The notes beneath the pieces are model-generated. The model was not told the DNA's origin and ran no database searches. It was given only the letters and a program-made list of their open reading frames with translations. The position numbers and the translations under genes are program-made. DNA of 64,000 nucleotides from Isochrysis galbana (Eukaryota; Haptophyta; Isochrysidales; Isochrysidaceae). Location: assembly GCA_018136815.1 (NCBI GenBank), contig CM030937.1, positions 4,772,226-4,836,225 on the forward strand, given 5' to 3'. Positions 53,690-64,000 of the stretch are shown one piece after another (position 1 is the stretch's first letter; each line of letters starts with the position of its first letter).

Positions 53690-54220
53690 ACCACTCACCA
53701 CTCACACTCCGGACATGCCTCATGGCATGCAGGCCCAACACACCCCACTGACCCAGACAATTGCGGGTAGGGGGAGCATCCCATACGGCCATACGGCACG
53801 CTCTATTCTTAGAACGTGCCCCCTCGCATGCAAGGGGGAGCGTCTCCGACACACTCCATCTGTCTCTCCTCCCGCCCCCCTTCCCCGCCGGTTCCCTCGC
53901 ATGCAGCTCCAGCCGGGATCCCTTCCTTCCTCTCCTCCTGTGCAACCCCAGCGGTTCCGTTGCGGGTAAGGGTAAGGGGGAGCATTCCATGCGACTACGC
54001 TCTATTTTCGGGGCGTGTCTCGTGAACACCCTCCATACCATGCGGCACACTCTATTCTAAGAGCGCCCCCCCCCGCCCCTTCTCGCCCCGCTCCTCGTTC
54101 TCTTCTCTCTCTTCCCTTTCTCCCCGGTTCCTCGCATGCATGCAGCTCCAGCCGGGATCTCTTCCTCCCCTCCCTCCCATGTAACCCCAGCGGTTCCTTC
54201 TTTTGTTTCCCTGGCCGACG
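53690..54220 (+). repeat. Degenerate tandem repeat, period about 240 bp
   Basis: Motifs recur in order: CTCTATTCTTAGAACGTG (53803) and CTCTATTCTAAGAGC (54048); CTCCAGCCGGGATC at 53911 and 54147; AACCCCAGCGGTTCC at 53943 and 54184. Confidence 0.75.
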
Positions 54221-54299
54221 AGGCTCGGAGTCCCGTGCGTGTCGCATCCGCGATCGACTTCTGACCTTGCGTCTTTGTGCTCTTTCGTTCTTGTTGCCG

Positions 54300-55570
54300 C
54301 GGAGTTTTACTCGTAATTTGTAGAACTCTTCACTCGTAACTCGCCCCTCGCTCCTTGCCGTTGCGCCCCTTTGTGGCCTGTCTCGCTCCTGTCGCTCCTT
54401 TGCACCTTGGGCCTTGCTCTGCCTTTGGTCCCTCCTTGCTGTCGTTCCCCCGCGCTCGCTCTCGCTCTCGTCGTAGGTGTTCGTCGATGCGGACCTTTCC
54501 CCCCGCGCGAAGCCTACCCTCTCGCCCCTTTCGGTTTACGCACGTAGATTCCCTCCTTACTTTCTACCTACTCGTTCGCGGTAACCGCCGTTCGCCGTCG
54601 GCTCTTCCGTCGCATCGTCGCTCTCTTGTCGGCTTTCTCTTCCTTGTTTCCTTCCTTCTGTGTCTTCCCCGCCCAAGTGGAGAAAGATACGTTAGTGTGG
54701 AGGAATGTTGGGTGAAAGTCGAGTGTGCGTGTCTCGGATTGTTGTCGGACTCGTCGGATTGGTACCCTGTCGGCCTCTGTCGCCCTCGCCCCTCGCCCCA
54801 GTCGCTCCTCGCTCCCTCGTTCTCGCTCTCGCTCTCGCTCAGTCGTAACAAGCAATCTTACAACACCAACCAAATCCACTCACTCACCCACTCACCCTCG
54901 CGATCCACTATGTCCGCTCCGTCTTCGCGCTCGCCCTCGCCACTGCCCGCCATCCATCCTCCAACCATGGAAGATGGTCTGCCCGTCCCGCCCGCCAATG
55001 GCCGAAATGCCGTGCCTTCCGCCGCCTACCTTCCGTCCCGTTCGGTCCCTCCTGTTCCATCCGTAACCTCCAATCCGTCAGTGCGCTCGCCCCTCGCTCC
55101 GCCCCTCCGACGTCCGGCCCCCCCTTTCTTTTCATTAGTTTTCCCCTTGTTCCTAGAGTTTCCCTTGTTCCTTTCCCCGGTTCTTCTTGTTTTTTGTCCG
55201 CCCTTTTGTTTTTGGCGCGCTCGCTCGGAAGCAGTCCTTCGTGTCCACCCCTCGTGTGCTCCCCCCCGTCTCGCTCGCTGTCATGCTCTCCGACCCCTCT
55301 GTCGTGTTATGTAATAGGACCTCTGAGAACGCTCCCGCATTGCTGTCGCGCTCTCCCTCTCCCTCCATCCATCACACTGCTCAAGCCCAAGCACAACCCC
55401 AAGCATCTCACACATCCACCAACACAACCACTCCCTTACCACTCCACAGACCACAGCCACATGGTAGCGGGGGCGTGCCGATCACGCCCTCCCATGTCCC
55501 CAGCACCGCTTCCTTACCTCACGCGGCCGCCGCTCCGTCGCCACCATCCACTCCTCAACCTGCACACAAC
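54300..55570. other. Pyrimidine-rich region, no convincing gene
   Basis: A forward frame from 54910 (MSAPSSRSPSPLPAIHPP...) is low-complexity and unlike other genes here. CTCGCT repeats near 54465 and 54830 resemble 28575-28605, so this may be LTR or 5' UTR sequence of another retroelement. Confidence 0.35.
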
Positions 55571-55572
55571 AA

Positions 55573-55588
55573 CTAAGTTTATACTTAG
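55573..55588 (+). promoter_or_regulatory. Leader hairpin
   Basis: CTAAGT-TTAT-ACTTAG: 6 bp, with U-A where other copies have U-G. The ATG begins 5 nt downstream at 55594. Confidence 0.75.
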
Positions 55589-55593
55589 ACGCG

Positions 55594-55707
55594 ATGGAGC
55601 GCGCCGACGCGACTCCCCTCTCCTTCGGGCCCCCCACCGAGGGCGCCCCCCCAGTGTCCATGGAGCAGCCGCTGACGAAGCGGCCGCGTCCGCCCACCGA
55701 GGCCGAG
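55594..55707 (+). CDS. MERA leader exon
   Basis: Encodes MERADATPLSFGPPTEGAPP, then SMEQPLTKRPRPPTEAEQ, about 70 percent identical by eye to the first 38 residues of Gag at 28209. It ends CAG followed by GTGCGTG, a good splice donor. Beyond it similarity to Gag is lost. A candidate acceptor (TTTCAG) lies near 55985, after which the frame leads into the LINE ORF1 block, so a spliced product is possible. Confidence 0.55.
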
Positions 55708-55984
55708 CAGGTGCGTGCGACTCCGGTCGCGCCACACGGCCCGTGGCCCCGGCCACACCGCACATGGCAGCCATGCTGGCCTCCCCCATCCATGGGGGGC
55801 AGCAGGCTGCTGGCAGCATCCCACCAATGTCAGGCTCATGCAGCCACCCTTCCATTGGGCATGCCGTATGGCAGAGGCCCCTCTCGCCCTGGCAAGGGCC
55901 GCGCTGCTCCGGCAGCGCGGCCCGCGGCCGGGTGGCCCCTATGGGCACAACACACACCTCAATGCAGAAAGCAACATACGTTTC

Positions 55985-56560
55985 AGAGTAAGACCCTCAT
56001 GCACACCTCACCACACACACGAAGCACGCGCGAACGCCCCCCGTGGGGATAACATTGACAAGACCCCCTCACCCATCGACTCCACTCACTCAGCACTGAC
56101 CAAGGTCACCTCCGCCCACGCCTCACAGGACCAAGATTCCGACATAGAAAACGACATCACAGACTCCGACGCTTCCTTTGAGCTCTCCTTCCACCAAGCC
56201 GGGGACATCATCCTCCAAGACACGACGGCGTACGCCGCCATCGTTGAACTACTTCTCGAACTTGAGGGCGTGGACCCCGAGCCAGACTTCTGGGCCCGCT
56301 CAGCGCGAGGCCCGTGGCACATAGCAGTCAATGAGGACTGCGCGCAACAATTTCAAGCCAAGTACGGAGAGCACACCAACATCCGCGTCCTAGGCCAAGA
56401 CATCCCCGTGCGCATCCGCGTGGAATCCATCGACGAGAAAATCAACAAGAAAGGCACCTCATCACGCAAGGCCCTCTACGAAGCACTTCAGGACGTCGCA
56501 GCCCACATAGTGGTCGAGGCGGACGGCGCCTTCCTTCTCTTCCCCTGGCGACTAATTTAA
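55985..56560 (+). pseudogene. LINE ORF1 C-terminal part
   Basis: The frame ends in FPWRLI at 56560. It contains an acidic stretch (QDQDSDIENDITDSDASFEL) and the block RGPWHIAVNEDCAQQFQAKY ... KALYEALQDVAAHIVVEA that aligns with the ORF1 fragment at 38100-38250 (GPWIFYVDEDAHDQF, SLKEVATYIVF). Function unknown, presumably RNA binding in the LINE particle. Upstream exon structure is uncertain. Confidence 0.6.
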
Positions 56561-56579
56561 AAGGTTTTTTTTTCTACCT

Positions 56580-57051
56580 ACTCTTTGCGAACACGACGGA
56601 TTCGGCTAGGACCGCCGAAGCGGGCATGGGCAGACAGCCGAAGAAGAGGATAGACATGAGTGACCTATATATACCCTTCATTGACGATAGGCACACAAGA
56701 CACAAGGCACAACCTAGACCACAGTGCAGAGCTCCAGACGCTAACCGTCAAGCTGGGGGTGGCGCATATAATAGTGCGAGGAGCCCAAGAATCCAAGACA
56801 AACCGCGCCTGAGACGCGGCCACACTAGTGGATCGACACTTATGCGTAGCGATACACCGGAACTCGACATACCCCCGCGACAGCCAACCAAACCAAGCAC
56901 GACACGTCGGACCCACATACCAAACACTTACTTAAAAGGCCGGCCGCGAACCCGCACTCTGAACCAGGCCCAAGGTAGCGCACCTGAGCCGTACCCAGGA
57001 TACAAAAAACAAAGGGCAAAGGACAAACACAAACAAAGGAATGAGGAATGA
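56580..57051 (+). pseudogene. LINE ORF2 extreme C-terminus
   Basis: TDSARTAEAGMGRQPKKRID matches TDSARTAQAGMGRQPKKRID at 47049-47108. The rest diverges into basic low-complexity sequence. Confidence 0.75.
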
Positions 57052-57179
57052 TGGGGGGAAAGTGAGGAGGAGGCGAAGAAAAGGGAGGAAAGGGCGTTGT
57101 CAGCTGTCAGCGGATAGGTAGAGGTACCTAGTTCTAGTAGCTAGTAAAAGTTAGCCCCGAATCTTCAGATTTTTTTTTA

Positions 57180-58002
57180 CACCATGGCCATTGATGGCCC
57201 ATAGACCATGGACAATGGATAATGGACAATCGCGGACTGAATCTGCTAGACAGGGGGAGCCACATCCACATGCCACATTCGACTATCGATGGCGCACGGG
57301 GGCCTACGTTATTGCTCCTTGCAGGCAAGGTGTGGCACTATGGTACTACAAGAGCTCGGGTCGGAGAGGTCTGTGGTCTGCGTCAGTCATACGTGCTAGA
57401 GCCTAGAGGGGGTCGCCTATCGCCCGCCGGTGCCGGTGCGCGGAGGCCGTTTCTTTGGCAGCTGCTTGCGCGGCAGCGAGACTAGCGATTGTGCTATTGT
57501 AAACGGCCTTGCTTGACTTTGACGAGGATGAGCGCCTTTTTTGGCATAATGCACGCACGCACGTGAACACAGTGAGCCCACATGAGACGGCCGCCGACCC
57601 ACCGATAGCGGAACAAAAACACCTCGACAATGCACACACACGACGCGAAAGACACATGACTTAGGCAGGCCCAAGCACGACACACGGGATGTCACACGCC
57701 CTCTGAATTGGAGGCCGCTCGGGAAAGCGCACACGGCCTCGCGTCTGACATCTCGCGCCAAGGACTCTAGCAACCAGGCAGTCTTTGCGAGTAGCTAACA
57801 CCGGGCTAGTGGCGGGAGGCCCCAAGCGGAGCGAGTCATGCTTTCATCACACCAATGGTATGTGACACTCATCGCCTCTCACTAGAATTGCGCGCGTAAG
57901 GCTCGAGCGAACCGACTCGACAGAAAAAGCCCCCCCCCCCCCCCCCCCCCCCAAAGGTTTCCGACAGCCTGCTGCGAAGCACCGGTGCTCGCGGCCTTCA
58001 CC
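57180..58002. other. No gene seen; C25 run
   Basis: Intergenic. A run of about 25 C lies at 57928-57952. This is the 3' flank of the NDK gene. Confidence 0.5.
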
Positions 58003-60470
58003 CTAGGCGACCGCAGGTGTGTTGGGGTTGTTTTGCAAGAGCCACTCGGCGAGCCACACCGTCGGGTTAGCTGGCTTTGTTTGGCACAGCTCCACCAGCC
58101 CGGCGGTAAGCGTAGGCATGAGCGCTTCCTGTACGTAAATCTTGGCTGCCTTAGAATCAGGCAGCGGATCGATGGGGATAGACGGGAAGAAGAACTTGCA
58201 CTGCTTGAAGGCCACCTCCGAAGAGGCGGAGACGTAACCAACGAGACTAGTCTCGTTCGCGCCGAAACGTGCACGCAAGCAACCCGGGCAACGGACCTTC
58301 GCTTCAAGAGGATTGACTGGGCCCATGAGAGCATTGAGCTGCGCGACCGCACCCTTTCCGGAGAAGGCGAGCGCAGCTACAGGTCCGGAGGTCAGGTGCG
58401 CAACGGCAGCCTCGTGTGAGCCGGCGGGCGGGGCAGCTGCTACCCACTCCGCGCGCATGTTGTCAGCCGCTAGGCTCCAGTTGCCATCAGCCATCGACCC
58501 CTTGGGCAGCAAGACCCACTCAGAGCTGTCGGCAGACGTCCCTTGTGATGATTCAGCCGCGTCGCTCCACGGAGAGGCGTTGCCCACGGTCACCTCCGAC
58601 TTCCGCACTATCGTGTGGAGCGCCAGCGCCCGCGAAATGCCTGCCACGGGCCACGGCTTTGTGGACGGGCCGGCATCGAGACTGCCAACGACGTCCACCA
58701 CGACGCCATTCTTGAGGAGAGCCATCGAGGTGCCATCGAGGCTGCACTGCGCTTTATACTCGGGTTTCTTCGGGAGGATGCCGGCAATATCCTCGTCGCT
58801 ATACAGGACAAACATGCCGCGCGCTGGCACAACCTTGTTCCGAAGTGATACGACACTAGTTCCCGAAATGAATGAGTAGCTGTCCAAAGGCATATCTTCG
58901 GCGCACGGGTTGTGGAGCTGCACGGCAACACCGGGGACCACGGCGGAGATGATAGGGGTGGCCGGCACCACCGCAGGCGCCAGGGGCGGTGCGTCTTCGC
59001 CGAGCAAATATAGGAAGTCGGCGGCTCGTGACTCGGTGAGGCTTGTCGTGACTTTACTAGTAACGATCAACCCCGCCTTGGCTGCCGCATCCACAACGGC
59101 CTCGAGCGCACCAATACCGTCCGGCGTGAGGAGAGCAAGCGTTGTCTGCACCTGATCCAGTTCGGGAAAGAAGAAGTTCGCCTCGCGCGCTGCTGAGTCG
59201 GGTGAGTCGGAGCCGTGGCACGCGTTTTTCCTGCCGTCTGTGCCAAACTGCGCACGCAGAGATAGCGGCGAGTCAATGACGGCCTTGAGCGAGTCGGTCG
59301 GGCCGATTAGCGAGCGCCAAGCGGCAATGGCGCATGGACGCTGCAGGGCCATCGCGACGACGGGGCCCGAAGTCATGAAGGCGATCAGGGGTTCGTAGAA
59401 GGGCTTGCCTTTGTGCTCCGTGTAGAACTCGGCCGCCTGTGCTTGGGAAAGCGTTAAGGAGGCGGACACGAGGACCGTGAAGCCGCTGGCCTCAGCGGTT
59501 GCCACGATGGAGGCGGCGTTCTCGAAGGCGTCGGGCTTGATGAAGGCGAAGGTGGTCTGCACGGTGTTCACCTCTACTCCGAAGATCCCGGTGGCCTCAA
59601 TTTTGGCCGCAGAGGGCGAGCTAGAGATGTGTACGGTGGTCGGGGTGCGCAGCTCGGTGAGAGCTTCGACAGCAAACGGGCGCTCAAGCAATGCGGCTGT
59701 GAGCGGGCCCGAGGTGAGAGCGGCAATCTTTGCCTGGGGATCGCTTGAATCAGCCGCGATGACCGCGGCTTGCTCCGCCGTGAAGCTAATCTCCTTGCTG
59801 GCGAGGCAGAGGAACCCTTCCTTCATAGCCACGGCAAAAAGCTCGTCTTTGTTGGGTGCAATAGCCACGGCGGCGTCGCGCTCGAAGGTGCGCGGAAAGA
59901 ATAGCTTGAGCTCGGAATACGCCGTGCGCTCGTCTGCCGAGGCGTGGATGGTGGGCCGAACCAGTTCAGCGCCCGAACCGAATTTGGAGATCAGCTTCCC
60001 CACGGTTGCCTGGAGGGCAGCGCAAGCGCCATCCTTCTCGAGAGCTAGCGCAATGACGGGCCCGGAGGACATGTACTGGCACAGTGCTGAGAAGTGGGGT
60101 TCACCTTCCACCGACCTGTAGCGTCCGGGCGAGGAGTCGGCGGCAGTCAGCTGGGTGCATGAGGGCGTGCAGGGAAGCGCAGTGTGCTCCAATGGCACAA
60201 CACGTGCAATGTGTGCTCTTTTGGTGGTGTGTGCACCCGCCGGTGAGCACCCCTTCCTGTCTGCCTCGCTCCCCACGGGGGGGGGGGGGGGGGGGGGGGA
60301 TCGCAGGGACCCACTCACTCGTAGAACTCGGCGGCCTGATCGGCGGTGAGCACAGTCTGAATGCGTGCAACGACTGCAAAGGCGTCGTTTTTGATGGCCT
60401 CTTCGATGGCCTCCACGCGGCCAGCGTGAACGGCTGCGGGGCAGATGAGTGCGAGCGTGCGGGAGCCCAT
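58003..60470 (-). CDS. Multi-NDK protein with LTD insert and Dpy-30 motif, flagellar RSP23/NME5-like
   Basis: Exons 60470-60319 and 60115-58003, with a GT-AG intron of 203 bp. Splicing joins AEFYE to SVEGEP across the first NDK fold. About 754 residues. Four nucleoside-diphosphate-kinase-like units: unit 1 keeps a histidine in TIHASAD; unit 2 is short and lacks the catalytic region; unit 3 (TTFAFIKPDAF ... NACHGSD) keeps the active-site His; unit 4 (TTLALLTPDGI) is split by an inserted lamin-tail-like domain (VAVQLHNPCAED, MFVLYSDED) and has lost the His (YVSAS). The C-terminus LMPTLTAGLVELCQ, WLAEWLLQNNP is a Dpy-30 docking motif. NDK plus Dpy-30 is typical of radial spoke protein 23/NME5, so an axonemal role is inferred. 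Confidence 0.88.
60116..60318 (-). other. Intron in the NDK gene
   Basis: Donor GTGAGT, acceptor CTACAG (reverse strand). It contains a homopolymer of about 20 C on the reverse strand (60280-60299). Confidence 0.85.
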
Positions 60471-61472
60471 CTTGCGGCAGAGCGAGAGAGCAAGCGAGCG
60501 AGCGCGAGGCTACGGACGGAGGAGCGACGGAGAGCCGGCTCTGATAGGAAGTGGTCCCTCCCCCCTTGCGGTCGAGGCGGAGAGAGGAAGAGAACTGGGA
60601 GAGGGGAGGGGGAGGGAGCGCAACAACGCTCCGGAAACCGTCGGCACGAGTTGTGTTGTTGGGCGAGTTGTCTTTTTGGGGGGAGGGTGGCTTTTGTTTT
60701 TAGGAGCGGGGGCGAGGCGAGAGTGTGGGCGGGGGGGGGGAGCACGCGGTGTGAGAGACCTGCCATTACTTTAGTTGTGGAATCTGATCCAGAGTTTCAT
60801 AATGAGAAGAAACTGCCAGACGTGCGTTACTGATTTCTCTCTATTCTCTCTCCCTCTCTTCAAGAGTATCGGTGAAGGAGAAATCCCTCAGAGAGCGCCG
60901 ACGAGGAGGAGAGAGAGAGAGGAGGAGAGAGGAGGAGGAGGAGGAGAAGGGGCGGTGAAGAGATACTGTTATCAGAGGGATCGACGAGAAGGCGAGGTGG
61001 AATGGCAGAGGGAATAGAAGATATCTCAGCCGATACAAAACGAGAGAGTGAGCGAGCGCGGAGGAAGAGAAGGGAAAGAAAAGTTACAAAAGGCGCCACC
61101 ACCCCCCATGGTGGTCTCCTTACAGAACACCCCCCCTCATTTCTCTCATACCAATCGATCCAGATGGCTGGCTCCTCCGCCGCAGCCCCTCCTTTTCCCA
61201 GATGACGTCTCTTCTCTCTCTTTCCCCCTGCTGCCTCCTCTCCCTTCCGCTCTCTCAACTCTCCTCTCTCCCCACTCTCTTTCTCTCTCTCCTCTCTCTC
61301 CTCACCTCTCTCTCTCTCTCCGCTCTCTCCGCTCTCGCTCCGCTCTCCTCCTCTCCTCTGCGCCCCTGTCCGGACGGCACAGCGAGCAGCCCTCCCCCCC
61401 CCCCCCCCCTCCCCCTCCCCCTTTTTCCCCACCCCCTTGCGCGCCTGCCTGCGCTCTCTCCCGCCGCGCGCC
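60471..61472. promoter_or_regulatory. Shared upstream region of two divergent genes
   Basis: About 1 kb between the NDK start (reverse) and the next gene's start (forward). It includes GA- and CT-rich blocks (60900-60960, 61200-61345) and a C14 run. No ORF here is convincing. A bidirectional promoter is possible. Confidence 0.4.
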
Positions 61473-64000
61473 ATGCTCGAAGACCTTCGTACCATCCTCG
61501 GCGAGGGCCCCACGGACGACGAGCTTCGCAGGCTGCTCTCTCTCTCTGGCGGAGATGTGGCGGCTGCGGCCAACCGCTTCTTCGATGGAGGCGTGCCTGC
61601 AGCGCAGGCGGCGGCGCCCAGCTGCGCGGCGGCCTCGGACGACGTTATGGCTACGCTCTTCAAGACACTCGAGGACGTCGGGCGCAAGCTCGCCGGTGCG
61701 CGCGCGACGGGGCCAGTGGAGTCGTCTGTGCTGCAAGCCCCCCTCTCACCTTCCCCCCCTCCCTCCGCCCCCTGATCCTTGGGCTGACTCGCGCCTTGCC
61801 TGTCGCCGCAGAGCGTGACCAGCAGCTGGACACCACAACTAAGGTGTGTGAAGTGCTGCAGCGGCGCCTCACTGAGCTCGAGACCGCGCTCGCAGTGGCA
61901 GACGCCAACGAGAGCGAGCGGGCTGAGGCGCAGCATGAGCTTCACGCTGTGCAGGCAGATGCTGCAGGAGCCGGTTCGTCGGATAGAGCCGGTGAGCCCA
62001 ACCGGGATGGCGGCGCTCAGATCTCCAGTGGCCAGCTAGCTCCGGCCCTGCTCACACTGGCCGGCATGCCACTCCACCTGCTGCGGCTCGCCCTACCGCG
62101 GGTGCTGATGACGGCCTTGGGTCGGCTGCCAATGATGCGTTGGCTTGGCCGCATCATTGGCGTGATCCCCCGCCCGTCGCTCAAGCGTACGCGCGAGGAT
62201 GCGAGTGATGCAGGCGAGGCAGCTGCCGTGGCTCGAGCTATTGATGAGCCCGCAGAGGCAGAGGAGGATGACGCCGAGGAGAGTGACGAGGACGACGGGG
62301 ACGAGGACAGTGACGAGGACGACAGCGAGGACGAGGGGGAGGACAACGTCGTTGAAGAGTACGAGGAGGAGGGGCGCGTAGAGGCCGAAAACGGAGTGGA
62401 GCAAGTGGCCACCATCGCTGCGGCTGTGGCCGTATCGCAGGCAGCTGCTCAAGAGGCGCTCAAGCTACCTGTGGAGCTATTGAAGAGCATCTCAAGCTGG
62501 GAGGAACAGCAATCCGTAGCTGAGGCGGACTGGCGTCACCGGCAGGCTCGCCTCTCTGCGGAGTTCGAGGAGCGCAAGCGCCGGCTACAAGAGCGGCACA
62601 TGCAGGAGCGCAAAAAATTCCGCGACAGCTCGGACGAGGCACTGCGACCCATCTACCAAGAAGGCTCGGCGCTATGTGCGCAGCTCGAGGAGGTGCTGAG
62701 AGGCAAGCTATGCCGCTTCTCCGAGTCCATGCCTGGGTTGCTCGGCGCCGGGTCTTCCGCTGCTGCGATGCAGACGCAGGCTCACGCCTCGGCGAAGCGT
62801 GCATCGGGCCCTCTCGCGCGCATTACGGGAGTCACATTCGGACGGATCGACGCCCCAATCCGCACGATGCACATCGGGGGCCGCGTCGCCAATGGTGTCA
62901 CGGTGTCGTCAGGGCTTGTCGTCACGCTCGAAAAGCTCGTCGACCGCAACGGAATCGCGATGCTGCCACCCTCGGAGGATCCGATGCTTGGCTTTCGATC
63001 GCGCTCCAATACCGATGTGAAGCTGCCCTTGCGCTTGCTGGGCTCCATGGTGCACGTCCTTTCCACCGAGGAGGCTGCGGAGGCAATGCCGAATGGGAGC
63101 ACTGGCGAGACGTTTGTGGTTCGCTATGCTGGTGGCGAGAATGGTGCGCCGGTCGAACCCGTCCAGATATTGCCAGAGGGGCTCTCGCTCGCGGATTACG
63201 ACATCTCATTCGCCGCCGGAGTGTCCGCGATGCGTGTCGAGCACACCACCGATGGGCCCGTCAAGTGCAAGGCCGAGCCTGTCGCCCGCAAGCAAGTCTT
63301 TGCTGAGACGCCGCTCGAGCTCTACACACAAGAGATCGACGAGTCGACTCACAATATCGTGCAGTTGTACTTTTCAGACCTACGTGACGAGGTGGCAATA
63401 GATGTCCTGAACCTTACTGGCCGCGATCTCGAGTTGGACGACGCCGAATGTTGCGCCTTTCACGAGGACGCAACAGGCGCTGCTCTTAACTATAAAATCC
63501 TTGTGCGCGATGCTCGCGTAGCCGCGGTGCTGTACCAAGAGGGCGGCACCGTGCGCTCCTCACCATTTGTGGAGCACAGGCTCCCACTTCCCGGAGCCTA
63601 CGTCACTCTTAGCGATGGCAGCCTCGGCGTGCTCGGTCAATTGCCGCGTGGGTTGATTGTCGCCACGGAGCCGCGCGATCTCCCGGAGAACGCGCCCCAG
63701 TGGGCGCCGCGTGAGGGAATGCGCGCCAAGGGCAAGCACCCAGCAGAGCTGCCGGGGATGGCCGACGTGAAGATTGTCCAGCGGGACGGAGCCGTCGCAT
63801 GGCCCCCGGAGGAATGCTCCGTTCCAGTGTGCGCAATCCAGGCTGCGGCTGCCTCTCGACTCAGCTCGTGGCATGCGCAATGGGATGTTTGGTTGAAGGG
63901 CAAGACGTCTGCAGCGGAGGCGAAACTCGCTTCCATTGAGACGCGCCTTGCGGAGACCACCAAGACAGGCGGGGGACCTTCCGCCGTGTCAGAACTTACT
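61473..64000 (+). CDS. Large protein with UBA-like N-terminus and acidic coiled-coil region, 3' end outside window
   Basis: Exon 1 (61473-61695) encodes MLEDLRTILGEGPTDDELRR, SGGDVAAAANRFFDGG, a UBA/CUE-like three-helix pattern. Intron 61696-61811 (116 bp, donor GTGCGC) is the only donor that keeps phase with exon 2, which reads RDQQLDTTTKVCEVLQRRL and stays open to the window end (over 720 codons). Features: a coiled coil, a hydrophobic stretch (ALLTLAGMPLHLLRLALP, perhaps membrane-associated), a KRTRED patch, an acidic run of Asp/Glu/Ser (62262-62395), a charged helix (EFEERKRRLQERHMQE), then a globular region (GVTFGRIDAPIRTMHIGGRV ...). The family is not recognised. UBA suggests ubiquitin binding, which is inference only. 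Confidence 0.75.

Larger units (their letters stand above)
55571..57178 (+). mobile_element. Composite LINE-derived element with MERA leader
   Basis: 5' part: leader hairpin and MERA leader (55573-55707). Middle: LINE ORF1 C-terminal block (56290-56520) matching 37673-38347. A T10 run at 56565. Then the ORF2 tail GMGRQPKKRIDM (56626), matching 47076. The 3' end GAATCTTCAGAT plus T9 (57156-57178) equals the LINE terminus. It has both LINE ends but a deleted middle, so it is a non-autonomous derivative and shows that the leader can sit at a LINE 5' end. No target duplication was recognised. Confidence 0.7.

Noticed and set aside
54910-55314. Proline/serine-rich ORF starting MSAPSSRSP
   Set aside because: Low complexity, no domain, and no splice or codon support. 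Kept only as a note in the region entry.

Overview
This window is nuclear DNA from a GC-rich unicellular eukaryote. The evidence is a eukaryotic elongation factor 2 gene, genes split by short GT-AG introns (112 to 242 bp, several with GTGCGC or GTGCGT donors), and a radial-spoke-type NDK/Dpy-30 protein that implies a motile flagellum. A flagellated alga or similar protist fits. I cannot place the lineage from the sequence alone.

Layout. 1-5.8 kb: eEF2 (first exon off the window), then a small 'MGQY' family gene broken by an inserted element with an 18-bp target duplication. 5.8-9.4 kb: a leader-bearing retroelement relic and a four-exon reverse-strand gene joining a sialidase/GH-like propeller to a glycosyltransferase-like module. 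9.4-13.5 kb: a chromodomain-PiggyBac transposase with a copia RNase H tail behind it. 13.6-16.6 kb: a GC-rich trinucleotide-periodic tract. 18.2-28.2 kb: a large reverse-strand Ty3/gypsy chromovirus whose Pol carries a cytosine-C5 DNA-methyltransferase-like domain. 28.2-40 kb: fragments of LINE, hAT and GC-rich repeats around one clean host gene, an FkbM methyltransferase. 41-43 kb: a two-exon gene of unknown function. 44.5-47.6 kb: a 5'-truncated LINE with a 16-bp target duplication. 47.7-49 kb: gypsy fragment and simple repeats. 49.2-51.5 kb: a two-exon secreted protein with W-x-Q-T-Q repeats. 53-57.2 kb: tandem copies of the retroelement leader and a composite LINE-derived element. 58-64 kb: divergent host genes, the NDK/LTD/Dpy-30 protein and a large protein running off the end.

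Two themes stand out. First, the gypsy element puts a methyltransferase-like domain (PC and ENP motifs retained) upstream of its protease, behind a gag whose frame ends in a single UAG followed by more open frame and then a +1 shift into Pol. Second, a short RNA hairpin with compensatory base changes sits next to start codons at eight places (ten hairpin copies in all) and often precedes a 'MERA...KRPR...Q' leader peptide ending at a CAG/GT boundary. This leader is found on gag, on a LINE-derived element and on short non-autonomous elements, so it looks like a shared 5' module of mobile elements in this genome.
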